DNA of 64,000 nucleotides, from contig NZ_RJKN01000006.1 in NCBI RefSeq assembly GCF_003751265.1, positions 280,609 to 344,608 on the forward strand. The letters run 5' to 3'. The notes beneath the pieces were generated by a model. The model ran no database searches. It saw only the letters and a program-made list of their open reading frames with translations, and was not told where the DNA came from. Below are positions 1-7,401 of this stretch, piece after piece. The DNA is from Pseudokineococcus lusitanus (GTDB taxonomy: Bacteria; Actinomycetota; Actinomycetes; Actinomycetales; Quadrisphaeraceae). Position 1 is the stretch's first letter. Every line of letters starts with the position of its first letter. Both the position numbers and the translations under genes were made by a program.

Positions 1-339
1 GGCCGGCGCGACGCGGAGGACGTCGCCGCGCTGGAGGCCGCCCTCGCCGCGCGGGCGCGCACGTGGGCGGCGGCGGACCGCACGGCGCGCGTGGAGGCCG
101 ACGTCGCGCTGCACCGCGCCGTCGTGGCGGCCACGCACAACGAGCTGCTCGCCGAGCTCTACGACGGCCTGGTCCCCCTCTACGCCGAGACGCTGGCCGA
201 CGACGTCGACCACGAGCACGACCCGCACGCCGCGGAGCACGAGCAGCTGGTGCGCGCCGTCGTCGACGGCGACGGGGCGGGGGCGCGCGCCGCCGTCACG
301 GCGATGCTCCAGCCGCTCATCGACGACCTCCCCGCCTGA
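1..339 (+). CDS. GntR-family regulator, C-terminal FCD domain (5' truncated by window edge)
   Basis: The reading frame is open from base 1, so only the last 112 residues are visible. They form an all-helical segment with the FadR C-terminal (FCD) pattern: an LHRAVVAATHN helix, an acidic stretch, an EHEQLVRAVVDGD motif in which the conserved His can bind a metal or ligand, and a final helix. FCD domains sense small carboxylates or sugars and control the DNA binding of an N-terminal winged helix, which lies outside the window. Its target is not visible. The next gene, dnaB, is separated by 334 bases and is probably unrelated in function. Confidence 0.8.
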   Translation, partial: GRRDAEDVAALEAALAARARTWAAADRTARVEADVALHRAVVAATHNELLAELYDGLVPLYAETLADDVDHEHDPHAAEHEQLVRAVVDGDGAGARAAVTAMLQPLIDDLPA

Positions 340-389
340 GCGGCGCGCGGACCGGGCGCCGCCGGGCCCGTCACGGCCCCGGACACCCG

Positions 390-563
390 CTGTCCACGCC
401 TCGGACACCTGCCGGTCGGATGTCCGTCCACACCCGGTGCACGACGTCGGCGCTGGTCACCGGGCCTGTGCTCCGCGTCACGTCCCCAGGTGTCCACAGG
501 CTTGTCCACCACGTGTGGACGGCGCGCCGTCGTTCTCCACAGGTGTGCACAGCGCTGTGCACA
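390..563. promoter_or_regulatory. Cluster of DnaA-box-like sites upstream of dnaB
   Basis: This gene-free stretch (340-673) carries at least six near-matches to the actinobacterial DnaA box TTGTCCACA: CTGTCCACG (390-398), CCGTCCACA (424-432), GTGTCCACA (490-498), TTGTCCACC (502-510), CCGTCCACA on the minus strand (514-522) and TTCTCCACA (533-541). Most have one mismatch to the consensus. A perfect 20-bp palindrome built from two TGTGCACA units follows at 544-563. Four of the boxes fall within 52 bp. DnaA binding is inferred; it could autoregulate dnaB or titrate DnaA. No AT-rich unwinding element is visible. Confidence 0.5.
544..563. repeat. Perfect 20-bp palindrome (TGTGCACAGC/GCTGTGCACA)
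   Basis: The two 10-bp halves are exact reverse complements with no spacer, and each half starts or ends with TGTGCACA, which differs from a DnaA-box core by one base. It sits 110 bp before the dnaB start codon, downstream of the DnaA-box-like cluster. It could be an operator for a dimeric regulator or a cruciform. It is too short and too far from a gene end to be a terminator. Confidence 0.6.
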
Positions 564-673
564 GGGGGTGTGGGCGACGGGTTCGACCGTCGTCGGTGGC
601 CACCCCTACCGTCCGGGCGCAGGGGTCGGGGGCGTGCTCGTCGCCCGGTGCGGGACCGACGGAGGGGCAGGGC

Positions 674-2050
674 ATGAGCCTGGCGGAGATGGACCGGTCG
701 GTGGCCGACGAGCCGCCGCGCGAGGAGCTGGGGCGCAAGCCCCCGCAGGACGTCGCGGCGGAGCAGGGCGTCCTCGGCGGGATGATGCTGAGCAAGGACG
801 CCATCGCCGACGTCGTCGAGGTGATCCGCGGCAACGACTTCTACCGCCCGGACCACGAGAGCATCTACGACGCCGTCACCGACCTCTACGGGCGCGGCGA
901 GCCGGCGGACGCCGTCACGGTCGCCGCCGAGCTCAACCGGCGGGGCGACCTCGGCCGGGTGGGCGGCGCCGCCTACCTCCACACCCTCATCGCGTCGGTG
1001 CCGACGGCCGCGAACGCCGGCTACTACGCCGAGATCGTCCGCGAGCGGGCCGTCCTGCGCCGCCTCGTCGAGGCCGGCACGCGGATCGTCCAGCTCGGCT
1101 ACGCGGCGGGCGGCGGGGACGTCGACGGCATCGTCGACGCGGCGCAGGCGGAGGTCTACAAGGTCACCGAGCGGCGCAGCAGCGAGGACTACCTGCCCAT
1201 CGCCGACATCATCGAGGGCACGATCGACGAGATCGAGGCCTCGAGCCACCGCGGCGAGGGCATGGTCGGCGTCCCCACGGGCTTCGCCGACCTCGACCAG
1301 CTGACGAACGGTCTCCACGCGGGCCAGATGATCGTCATCGCCGCCCGCCCCGCCATCGGCAAGTCGACCGTCGGGCTCGACATCGCACGGTCCGCGTCCA
1401 TCAAGAACGGCCTGCCGTCCGTCGTCTTCTCCCTGGAGATGAGCCGCAACGAGATCACCATGCGCCTGCTGTCGGCCGAGGCCACGGTCTCGCTGCAGCA
1501 CATGCGCAAGGGGACGATGCGCGAGGAGGACTGGACCCGGCTCGCGCGGACCATGGGCAAGGTCAGCGAGGCGCCGCTGTTCATCGACGACTCGCCCAAC
1601 ATGTCGCTCATGGAGATCCGGTCCAAGTGCCGGCGCCTCAAGCAGCGGCACGGGCTCAAGCTCGTCGTCATCGACTACCTGCAGCTCATGAGCTCGGGCA
1701 AGCGCGTCGAGAGCCGCCAGCAGGAGGTCTCGGAGTTCTCCCGTGCGCTCAAGCTGCTCGCCAAGGAGCTCGAGGTGCCGGTCATCGCCATCTCGCAGCT
1801 CAACCGTGGTCCCGAGCAGCGCACCGACAAGCGGCCCGCCATGTCCGACCTCCGCGAGTCCGGCTCCATCGAGCAGGACGCCGACATGGTGATCCTCCTG
1901 CACCGCGAGGACGCCTACGAGCGCGAGTCCCCCCGCGCCGGCGAGGCCGACCTCATCGTCGCCAAGCACCGCAACGGGCCCACCGACACCATCACCGTGG
2001 CGTTCCAGGGCCACTACTCCCGCTTCGTCGACATGGCGCAGGGCGGCTGA
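674..2050 (+). CDS. dnaB: Replicative DNA helicase DnaB
   Basis: Hexameric helicase that unwinds the chromosome ahead of the replisome. The protein is 458 residues, normal for DnaB without an intein. An N-terminal helical domain (PPQDVAAEQGVLGGMML, about residues 20-130) is followed by a linker and a RecA-like C-terminal domain with a Walker A motif ARPAIGKST (near residue 225), a Walker B-type stretch ending VVIDYLQLM (near 330) and the DnaB motif SDLRESGSIEQDADMVILLHR (near 395, where the SIEQDAD core is diagnostic). The ATG at 674 is preceded by GGAGGGG at 661 and starts the conserved domain at the expected distance. The gene is not flanked by rplI as in many genomes, so it is probably transcribed alone from the DnaA-box region. 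Confidence 0.97.
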   Translation: MSLAEMDRSVADEPPREELGRKPPQDVAAEQGVLGGMMLSKDAIADVVEVIRGNDFYRPDHESIYDAVTDLYGRGEPADAVTVAAELNRRGDLGRVGGAAYLHTLIASVPTAANAGYYAEIVRERAVLRRLVEAGTRIVQLGYAAGGGDVDGIVDAAQAEVYKVTERRSSEDYLPIADIIEGTIDEIEASSHRGEGMVGVPTGFADLDQLTNGLHAGQMIVIAARPAIGKSTVGLDIARSASIKNGLPSVVFSLEMSRNEITMRLLSAEATVSLQHMRKGTMREEDWTRLARTMGKVSEAPLFIDDSPNMSLMEIRSKCRRLKQRHGLKLVVIDYLQLMSSGKRVESRQQEVSEFSRALKLLAKELEVPVIAISQLNRGPEQRTDKRPAMSDLRESGSIEQDADMVILLHREDAYERESPRAGEADLIVAKHRNGPTDTITVAFQGHYSRFVDMAQGG

Positions 2051-2154
2051 CCCGACGGCCGGGCCGGTGGCGTTCGTCACGAGACGTCATCTCTCGTCAC
2101 GCTGAGGTGGGTCGCGTGCGGCAGGATGGCCGCCGTCGGGGGAGGGAGGCAGCC

Positions 2155-4578
2155 GTGGCTGCGAGCAGCGCCGGTGTCGCCGCTGCACCTCGCGCCCCGG
2201 GCGCCCGCCTCGCCGAGGTGGCGCGCCGGGCGCTGGGTGCGGACGGCGCGCGCCTCCACGAGGACGCGACGGCCCTGGCCGGCGACGTCCTGCTGCGCGC
2301 GGCGGCCGAGGGCGCCCTCGTCGTCGACGACGCCGCGGCCGACTCCCGGACCGCGGCCGCCCCCGAGGTGCTCGAGGGGGCCGTCGGCGCGGTGCTCGCC
2401 GTCCCCCTCCGGCTGGACGGGGCGCTGCTCGGTGCCCTGGCCGTCCACGGCGCCGGTCCGCGGGAGTGGTCCGAGGACGACCGCCAGGTCCTCGAGGACC
2501 TGGCCGCGGCGCTCGTCGCCCAGCACCAGCGCGGCGACCTCGTCGACGAGCTCGCCGCCAGCCGGCTGCGCCTCGGGCTCGCCGTCGGCACCGCCGGCGT
2601 CGGGGCCTTCGACCTCGACGTCCGCACCGGCGTCCTCGAGTGGGACGACCGGCTCATCGACCTCTTCGGCTACGACCCGCTGAGCTTCGGGCGGCGCATC
2701 GAGGACTTCGTCGCGCGGCTGCACCCCGACGACCGGCAGCGGGTCGAGGACGCGATGGCCGAGGCCATCACGACGGTCGGCGGCTACGACGAGCAGTACC
2801 GCATCGTCCTGCCCGGTGGCGAGGTGCGCTGGATCACCGCCCGCGGGCACGTGGTCGCGGAGGACGGGGTCGCGGCGCGGCTGCTCGGCGCTGCCTACGA
2901 CACGACGGACGCCACGCACGCCGAGGCGGGCATCCGTCGCGTCCTCGAGTCGATGTCGGCGGCCTTCTACTCCCTCGACCGGGACTGGCGCTTCACCTAC
3001 GTCAACGGGGAGGCCGAGCGCCTGCTGGGCCGCCGGCGCGAGGAGCTCCTCGACGGCGTCGTGTGGGAGCTCTTCCCCGCCACGGTCGGCAGCGCCTTCG
3101 ACGAGCACTACCGGGGCGTCGTCGCGAGCGGCGAGCCGACGGTCTTCGAGGCGTACTACCCGGCCCCGCTGGACCGCTGGTACGAGGTCCGGGTGTGGCC
3201 GGACGGCGGCGGGCTGTCGGTCTACTTCCTCGACGTCACCGAGCGCCGGGCCGCCGAGGAGCGCCGGGCCCTCGTGGCCGCGCGGGCCGACCTCCTCGCG
3301 CGGGTCAGCACCGAGCTCGCGGCCACGGGCGACCCCGAGGCCGCCGTCGCCCGCCTCGCGCAGCTCGTCGTGCCCACGCTGGCGGACTGGTCCGTCGTCA
3401 CCCTCGTCCGCGACGACGGCCGGCTCGAGGACGTCGGCTCGTGGCACGCCGACGAGGAGGCCCGGCCGCTCGTCGCGCGCTACGCGGCGTCCCGCCTGCG
3501 GGCGCTGGACGCGTCGACGAGCTACGTCCACCAGGCCCTCGAGTCCACGCGGCCCGTCCGCATCCCCGAGCCGGCCCACGCCTCGATCGCCGCGCTCATG
3601 CGTCCCGAGGAGGAGGCGCACCGCCTCGTCGGCGAGCTGGCGCCCCAGCAGGCGACGGTGTTCCCCCTCGTGGCGCGGGGGAGGACGCTCGGCGTCATCA
3701 CGCTGTTCCGCGGCGCCGACCGGGCCCGGGCCACGGCCGACGACCTGGCGACCGCGCGCCAGCTCGCCGAGCGCGCCGGCGTCGGCCTCGACAACGCGCG
3801 CCTGCACCGGCAGCAGGTCCGGCTCGCCGAGGAGCTCCAGCGCAGCCTCCTGTCCGCCCCGCCGACGCCGGACCACCTCGAGATCGCCGTGCGCTACCTG
3901 CCCGCCGCCGAGGCGGCGCGCGTCGGCGGCGACTGGTACGACGCGTTCCTCCAGCGCACGGGCGACACGGTCGTCGTCATCGGCGACGTCGTCGGCCACG
4001 ACACCGCCGCGGCGGCGGCCATGGGGCAGATGCGGGGGCTGCTGCGCGGCATCGCCTTCCACGGGGGCGAGAGCCCGTCGCTCGTGCTGGCGGGCCTGGA
4101 CGCCGCGATGGAGGGGCTCGGGCTCGACACGACGGCGACGGCCGTCGTCGCCCGGGTCGAGCAGTCGCCCGAGCTCGAGGCCGAGGGGCTGATGCGGCTG
4201 CGCTGGTCGAACGCCGGGCACCCGCCGCCGTTCCTCGTGGACCCGCAGGGGGACGTCCACCAGCTGCTGGCCCGCCGCACCGACCTCCTGCTCGGGGTGC
4301 TCCCGGAGCGGGGGCGCACGGAGGGCGAGGCCGTCGTCGAGCGCGGCAGCACGGTGCTCCTCTACACGGACGGCCTCGTGGAGCGACGCGACCAGAGCCT
4401 CCAGCAGGGCCTCGCCCTGCTCCGGCAGGTCCTCGCCGACCTCGTGGACCTGCCGCTGGAGGACCTCCTCGACGAGCTCCTGCTGCGGCTGCTGCCCGCC
4501 GACCGGGCCGACGACGTCGCGCTGCTGGCGCTGCGGCTCGAGTGCGGCGCACGGCCGGTGCCGGTGGGTGGGGCGTGA
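2155..4578 (+). CDS. GAF-PAS-PAS-GAF-SpoIIE sensor phosphatase (PP2C type)
   Basis: An 807-residue soluble sensor phosphatase of the RsbU/RsbP class, expected to dephosphorylate a STAS anti-sigma antagonist in a partner-switching circuit. Visible order: degenerate GAF (about 10-130), PAS_3-type domain (about 140-260, with LFGYDPLSFG and a PGGEVRWITARG strand), second PAS (about 265-365), second GAF (about 385-550) and SpoIIE/PP2C domain (about 553-800). Metal-binding acidic residues lie in GGDWYD (near 591), IGDVVGHD (near 607) and DDVALLAL (near 785). The GTG at 2155 follows GGAGGGAGG; an upstream ATG is out of frame. The stop overlaps the next start by 4 nt, so the two are translationally coupled. 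STAS proteins encoded at 25.9, 27.1 and 63.0 kb are possible substrates. Confidence 0.93.
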   Translation: MAASSAGVAAAPRAPGARLAEVARRALGADGARLHEDATALAGDVLLRAAAEGALVVDDAAADSRTAAAPEVLEGAVGAVLAVPLRLDGALLGALAVHGAGPREWSEDDRQVLEDLAAALVAQHQRGDLVDELAASRLRLGLAVGTAGVGAFDLDVRTGVLEWDDRLIDLFGYDPLSFGRRIEDFVARLHPDDRQRVEDAMAEAITTVGGYDEQYRIVLPGGEVRWITARGHVVAEDGVAARLLGAAYDTTDATHAEAGIRRVLESMSAAFYSLDRDWRFTYVNGEAERLLGRRREELLDGVVWELFPATVGSAFDEHYRGVVASGEPTVFEAYYPAPLDRWYEVRVWPDGGGLSVYFLDVTERRAAEERRALVAARADLLARVSTELAATGDPEAAVARLAQLVVPTLADWSVVTLVRDDGRLEDVGSWHADEEARPLVARYAASRLRALDASTSYVHQALESTRPVRIPEPAHASIAALMRPEEEAHRLVGELAPQQATVFPLVARGRTLGVITLFRGADRARATADDLATARQLAERAGVGLDNARLHRQQVRLAEELQRSLLSAPPTPDHLEIAVRYLPAAEAARVGGDWYDAFLQRTGDTVVVIGDVVGHDTAAAAAMGQMRGLLRGIAFHGGESPSLVLAGLDAAMEGLGLDTTATAVVARVEQSPELEAEGLMRLRWSNAGHPPPFLVDPQGDVHQLLARRTDLLLGVLPERGRTEGEAVVERGSTVLLYTDGLVERRDQSLQQGLALLRQVLADLVDLPLEDLLDELLLRLLPADRADDVALLALRLECGARPVPVGGA

Positions 4579-5150
4579 GCGGCGGGCCGCCGGACAGCGG
4601 TGCGGGGGACAGCGGTGCGGGGGGCGGCGGCGCAGGGGACGACGGCGCGGGGGACGGCGGGCCGGCCGACGGCTGGGCGGCTGCTCGCCGCGACGCGCCG
4701 ACCGAGGCCGTCGTCGGCGCGGAGGGGCGGCTCTTCGCGTGGGTCGCGCACGTCGACGACGTGCCGCCCCGGTCGGTGCCGGCGGACGGCGGGCCGGTCG
4801 AGGGCTCGGGCACGGGGGCGCAGGCGTACGTCCTCGCGGCGTGGCTGGGCGCCGAGGCGGCGTACGAGGCGGGTCACCTGGCGGACGTGACGCTGCAGTA
4901 CCTCCAGGAGGCCGTGTCGCGCGCCCTCGGGTCCAGCGCCGAGCCCTCGCTCCTCGACTGGCTCGCCGACCACGGCGGGCGGGAGGTCGACCTGCGGACG
5001 CTCCTCGACGACCCGCCCCGGCTGCAGTCGCTGCTGCGCCACGTGCTGGCCGCCCAGCGCGAGTGGGACGCGACCCGTGACGACGACGTCGAGTGGCTCG
5101 AGTCCCCGGCGGGCGCGGACGAGGACGACGACGGCGTCGGGGGCCGCTGA
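4575..5150 (+). CDS. Hypothetical protein coupled to the sensor phosphatase
   Basis: The GTG start overlaps the phosphatase stop codon (GTGA), a classic coupling arrangement. The 191-residue product begins with about 35 residues of Gly/Asp/Ala/Ser low complexity (GDSGAGGGGAGDDGAGDGG) and continues into a soluble, mostly helical region rich in Trp, Leu and acidic residues (LAAWLGAEAAYEAG, TLLDDPPRLQSLLRHVLAAQREWD), ending in an acidic tail. I do not recognise a family. The coupling suggests a partner, inhibitor or substrate adaptor of the phosphatase. No Cys, signal peptide or membrane segment is seen. Confidence 0.75.
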   Translation: MSGGPPDSGAGDSGAGGGGAGDDGAGDGGPADGWAAARRDAPTEAVVGAEGRLFAWVAHVDDVPPRSVPADGGPVEGSGTGAQAYVLAAWLGAEAAYEAGHLADVTLQYLQEAVSRALGSSAEPSLLDWLADHGGREVDLRTLLDDPPRLQSLLRHVLAAQREWDATRDDDVEWLESPAGADEDDDGVGGR

Positions 5151-5219
5151 CCTGCACCGGGACCCCGCGGCGGCCGCGCCTGCGCGCGGGTGGGCCGTCC
5201 CGGCGGCACCCTGGCGACC

Positions 5220-6461
5220 ATGAGCTCCACCGCCCCCTCCGCCGACCTGCCCGTCGTCGACGTCCCCGCGCTGCGCGCGCAGGTCCCGGCCCTCGCCGAG
5301 GGCCTGGCCTTCTTCGACGGCCCCGGCGGGACGCAGGTCCCCGCGCCCGTGGCTGCCGCCGTCGCCGCGATGCTGGGCTCGGCCGTCTCCAACCGGAAGG
5401 GGCCCCACCACGCGAGCCGCCGGGCCGAGGAGGCCGTGGACGAGGCGCGTCGCGCCGTCGCGGACCTCGTGGGCGGGGTGCCGGAGGGCGTCGTCCTCGG
5501 CCCGTCGATGACGCACCTCACCTACGTCGTGGCCGGCGCGCTGGGCCGCACGTGGGGCGAGGGCGACGAGGTCGTGCTGACGCGGCTCGACCACGACGCC
5601 AACGTCCGCCCGTGGGTCCAGGCGGCGGCGCGGGCGGGCGCGTCGGTGCGCTGGGTCGACGTCGACCCCGCGACGGGGGAGCTCGTCGACCCGCTCGCGG
5701 CGGTCACCGACCGCACCCGGCTCCTCGCCGTCACCGGTGCCAGCAACGCGCTGGGGACGCGGCCCGACGTCGCCGCGCTCACCGCGGCCGCCGACGCCGT
5801 CGGCGCCACGTCGTACGTCGACGGCGTCCACCTGACCCCGCACGCGCCCGTGGACGTCGCGGAGCTCGGCTGCGACCTCTACGCGCTGTCCACCTACAAG
5901 CTCATGGGACCGCACGCGGCCGCCGTCGTCGCCGACCCCGTCCTCCTCGAGGGCCTGCGCCCCGACAAGCTCCTGCCGGCGCCCGACGAGGTGCCGGCCC
6001 GCTTCGAGCACGGGACGCCGCCCTTCGAGCTCCTCCCCGGCGTCACCGCGGCCGTCGACCTCCTCGCCGACCTCGTGCCCGGCCCGGGCGGGACCCGGCG
6101 GGAGCGGCTGCTGCGCTCGGCCTCCGCCCTCGAGCGCAGCGAGGCCGCCGTCTTCGCACGGCTCCTCGACGGTCTGGGGGCGCTGGACGGCGTCACGGTC
6201 GTCGGGGCGCCGGCGCGCCGCACGCCCACCGTGTCCTTCCGGGTCGCCGGGGCCTCGCCGCGGGACACGTCCCGGTGGCTGGGCTCGCGGGGGGTCGCCG
6301 TCTCGGACGGCGACTACTACGCCCGCGAGCTCGTCGAGGTGCTCGGCCTGCGGGCCACCGGCGGCATGGTCCGCGCGGGCGTGGCGCCCTACACCGACGC
6401 GGGCGACGTCGACCGGCTGCTCGCGGCGGTCGCCGAGGTCGCCGACGGGGCGCGCGTCTGA
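5220..6461 (+). CDS. Cysteine-desulfurase-like PLP enzyme (aminotransferase class V), apparently lacking the catalytic Cys
   Basis: A 413-residue fold-type I PLP enzyme. The SufS/NifS-like plan is visible: N-terminal FFDGPGGTQVP, a phosphate-binding region around GPSMTHLTYVV, DHDANVRPW, a cofactor Asp/His pair in YVDGVHLTPH, and the Schiff-base Lys in LSTYKLMGPH (K227). The loop that carries the persulfide Cys in SufS (RAGHHC) reads RAGVAPYT here, and the only Cys in the protein sits just before the PLP Lys region. Desulfurase activity is therefore doubtful; it matches the 'cysteine desulfurase-like' subfamily of unknown reaction. No Shine-Dalgarno motif is present, but CACCCT lies 7 nt before the ATG, suggesting a leaderless mRNA. 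A GTG at 5190 is an alternative start. Confidence 0.85.
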   Translation: MSSTAPSADLPVVDVPALRAQVPALAEGLAFFDGPGGTQVPAPVAAAVAAMLGSAVSNRKGPHHASRRAEEAVDEARRAVADLVGGVPEGVVLGPSMTHLTYVVAGALGRTWGEGDEVVLTRLDHDANVRPWVQAAARAGASVRWVDVDPATGELVDPLAAVTDRTRLLAVTGASNALGTRPDVAALTAAADAVGATSYVDGVHLTPHAPVDVAELGCDLYALSTYKLMGPHAAAVVADPVLLEGLRPDKLLPAPDEVPARFEHGTPPFELLPGVTAAVDLLADLVPGPGGTRRERLLRSASALERSEAAVFARLLDGLGALDGVTVVGAPARRTPTVSFRVAGASPRDTSRWLGSRGVAVSDGDYYARELVEVLGLRATGGMVRAGVAPYTDAGDVDRLLAAVAEVADGARV

Positions 6462-6472
6462 CGACCGGCCCC

Positions 6473-6507
6473 GGTCGCTGCCGTGGTCGCTGCCGTGGTC
6501 GCTGCCG
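6473..6507 (+). repeat. Short tandem repeat, 12-bp unit GGTCGCTGCCGT, about three copies
   Basis: Three consecutive copies (the last diverging at its end) lie in the 94-bp gap between the PLP enzyme and the GNAT gene. They look like replication-slippage products in GC-rich DNA and show no inverted symmetry that would suggest a terminator. Confidence 0.7.
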
Positions 6508-6555
6508 GGGACGGCCGCGGGTGCGGCGGGCCGGACGCCCTGCCAGCGTGGCGGC

Positions 6556-7149
6556 GTGAGCGACGAGAGCAGCACGACCGACCTCCCCCGCGGCCTGCGG
6601 CTGCGCCCCGCGGGCCCCGACGACGTCGACGCCGTGGTCGCGCTCGTCCAGCGCGCCTACCGCGGTGACGCGAGCCGGGCCGGCTGGACGACCGAGGCGG
6701 ACCTCCTCGACGGGCAGCGCACCGACGCCGACGCCGTCGGCGAGCTCGTCGGGGAGCCCCGGTCGGCCGTCCTCCTCCTCGTGGGCGAGGACGACGCGCC
6801 CGTCGCCTGCTGCCACGTGGCCGCACGGCTCCGGGCCGAGGGCATGGCCGGCGACGACGTCGTCGGCTACCTCGGGATGCTCGCCGTCGACCCCGCGCGC
6901 CAGGGCGACGGGACGGGGCGGGCGCTGCTCGCCGCGGCCTCGCGCCACGCCGCGCAGGACCTCGACGCCCGCGTGCTCGAGATGACCGTCATCGCCCAGC
7001 GCACCGAGCTGATCGGCTGGTACGAGCGGCAGGGCTGGGAGCGCACCGGCGAGCGTCGCCCGTTCCCGTACGGCGACGAGCGCTTCGGCCGCCCCCGGCG
7101 CGACGACCTCGAGTTCGTCGTGCTCGCCAGGGAGGCCGCCGAGGTCTGA
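6556..7149 (+). CDS. GNAT-family N-acetyltransferase
   Basis: A single-domain 197-residue acetyltransferase. The acetyl-CoA pyrophosphate loop is seen as ARQGDGTGRALL (near residue 113), preceded by the beta-4 strand VVGYLGMLAVDP and followed by LIGWYERQGWERTG, the usual C-terminal Tyr-containing strand-helix. An N-terminal LRPAGPDDVDAVVALV helix begins the fold. The acceptor substrate cannot be predicted. The GTG at 6556 has no Shine-Dalgarno motif but CAGCGT stands 6 nt before it, matching the leaderless pattern seen elsewhere in this window. It stands alone on the plus strand. Confidence 0.9.
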   Translation: MSDESSTTDLPRGLRLRPAGPDDVDAVVALVQRAYRGDASRAGWTTEADLLDGQRTDADAVGELVGEPRSAVLLLVGEDDAPVACCHVAARLRAEGMAGDDVVGYLGMLAVDPARQGDGTGRALLAAASRHAAQDLDARVLEMTVIAQRTELIGWYERQGWERTGERRPFPYGDERFGRPRRDDLEFVVLAREAAEV

Positions 7150-7353
7150 GCGGGCGGCCCGGGCGGGCGGTGCGACCCGCCGCCGCCCGCCCTCGCGGCT
7201 GCGTCGCTCGGGACGGCGGGTCGGGCCGTCAGGTGCTGCGCCGGACGAGGTGCCGTCGTCCGGCCCGTCCACCGCCCGCCCGGGTCCCCGGGTCCACGTC
7301 GGGCGCTGGTCGCACGGCGGTGGACAGCCGTGGCGGCTGTCGGTCCCCTCGAC

Positions 7354-7375
7354 TACCATTCGAACACACGTTCGG
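7354..7375 (+). promoter_or_regulatory. LexA/SOS box with an overlapping -10 element
   Basis: TCGAACACACGTTCGG (7360-7375) matches the actinobacterial LexA consensus TCGAAC-N4-GTTCGA at 11 of 12 fixed positions. A -10-like hexamer TACCAT directly abuts it at 7354-7359, so LexA bound here would block RNA polymerase. The box lies 27-42 nt before the start codon of the DUF222/HNH gene. It is the only GAAC-N4-GTTC site I found in the window. Confidence 0.8.
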
Positions 7376-7401
7376 ACGACGGTCGCGAGGGGGTGGTCGA
7401 G

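Noticed and set aside
340..673. Chromosomal origin (oriC) at the DnaA-box cluster
   Set aside because: No dnaA or dnaN adjoins, no AT-rich unwinding region is visible and the boxes are fewer than in actinobacterial origins, so a regulatory site is more likely.
371..2080. Long minus-strand ORF opposite dnaB
   Set aside because: Composition is dominated by Val/Asp/Leu/Arg from reversed GC-rich codons, with no domain, and the plus strand encodes an unmistakable DnaB.
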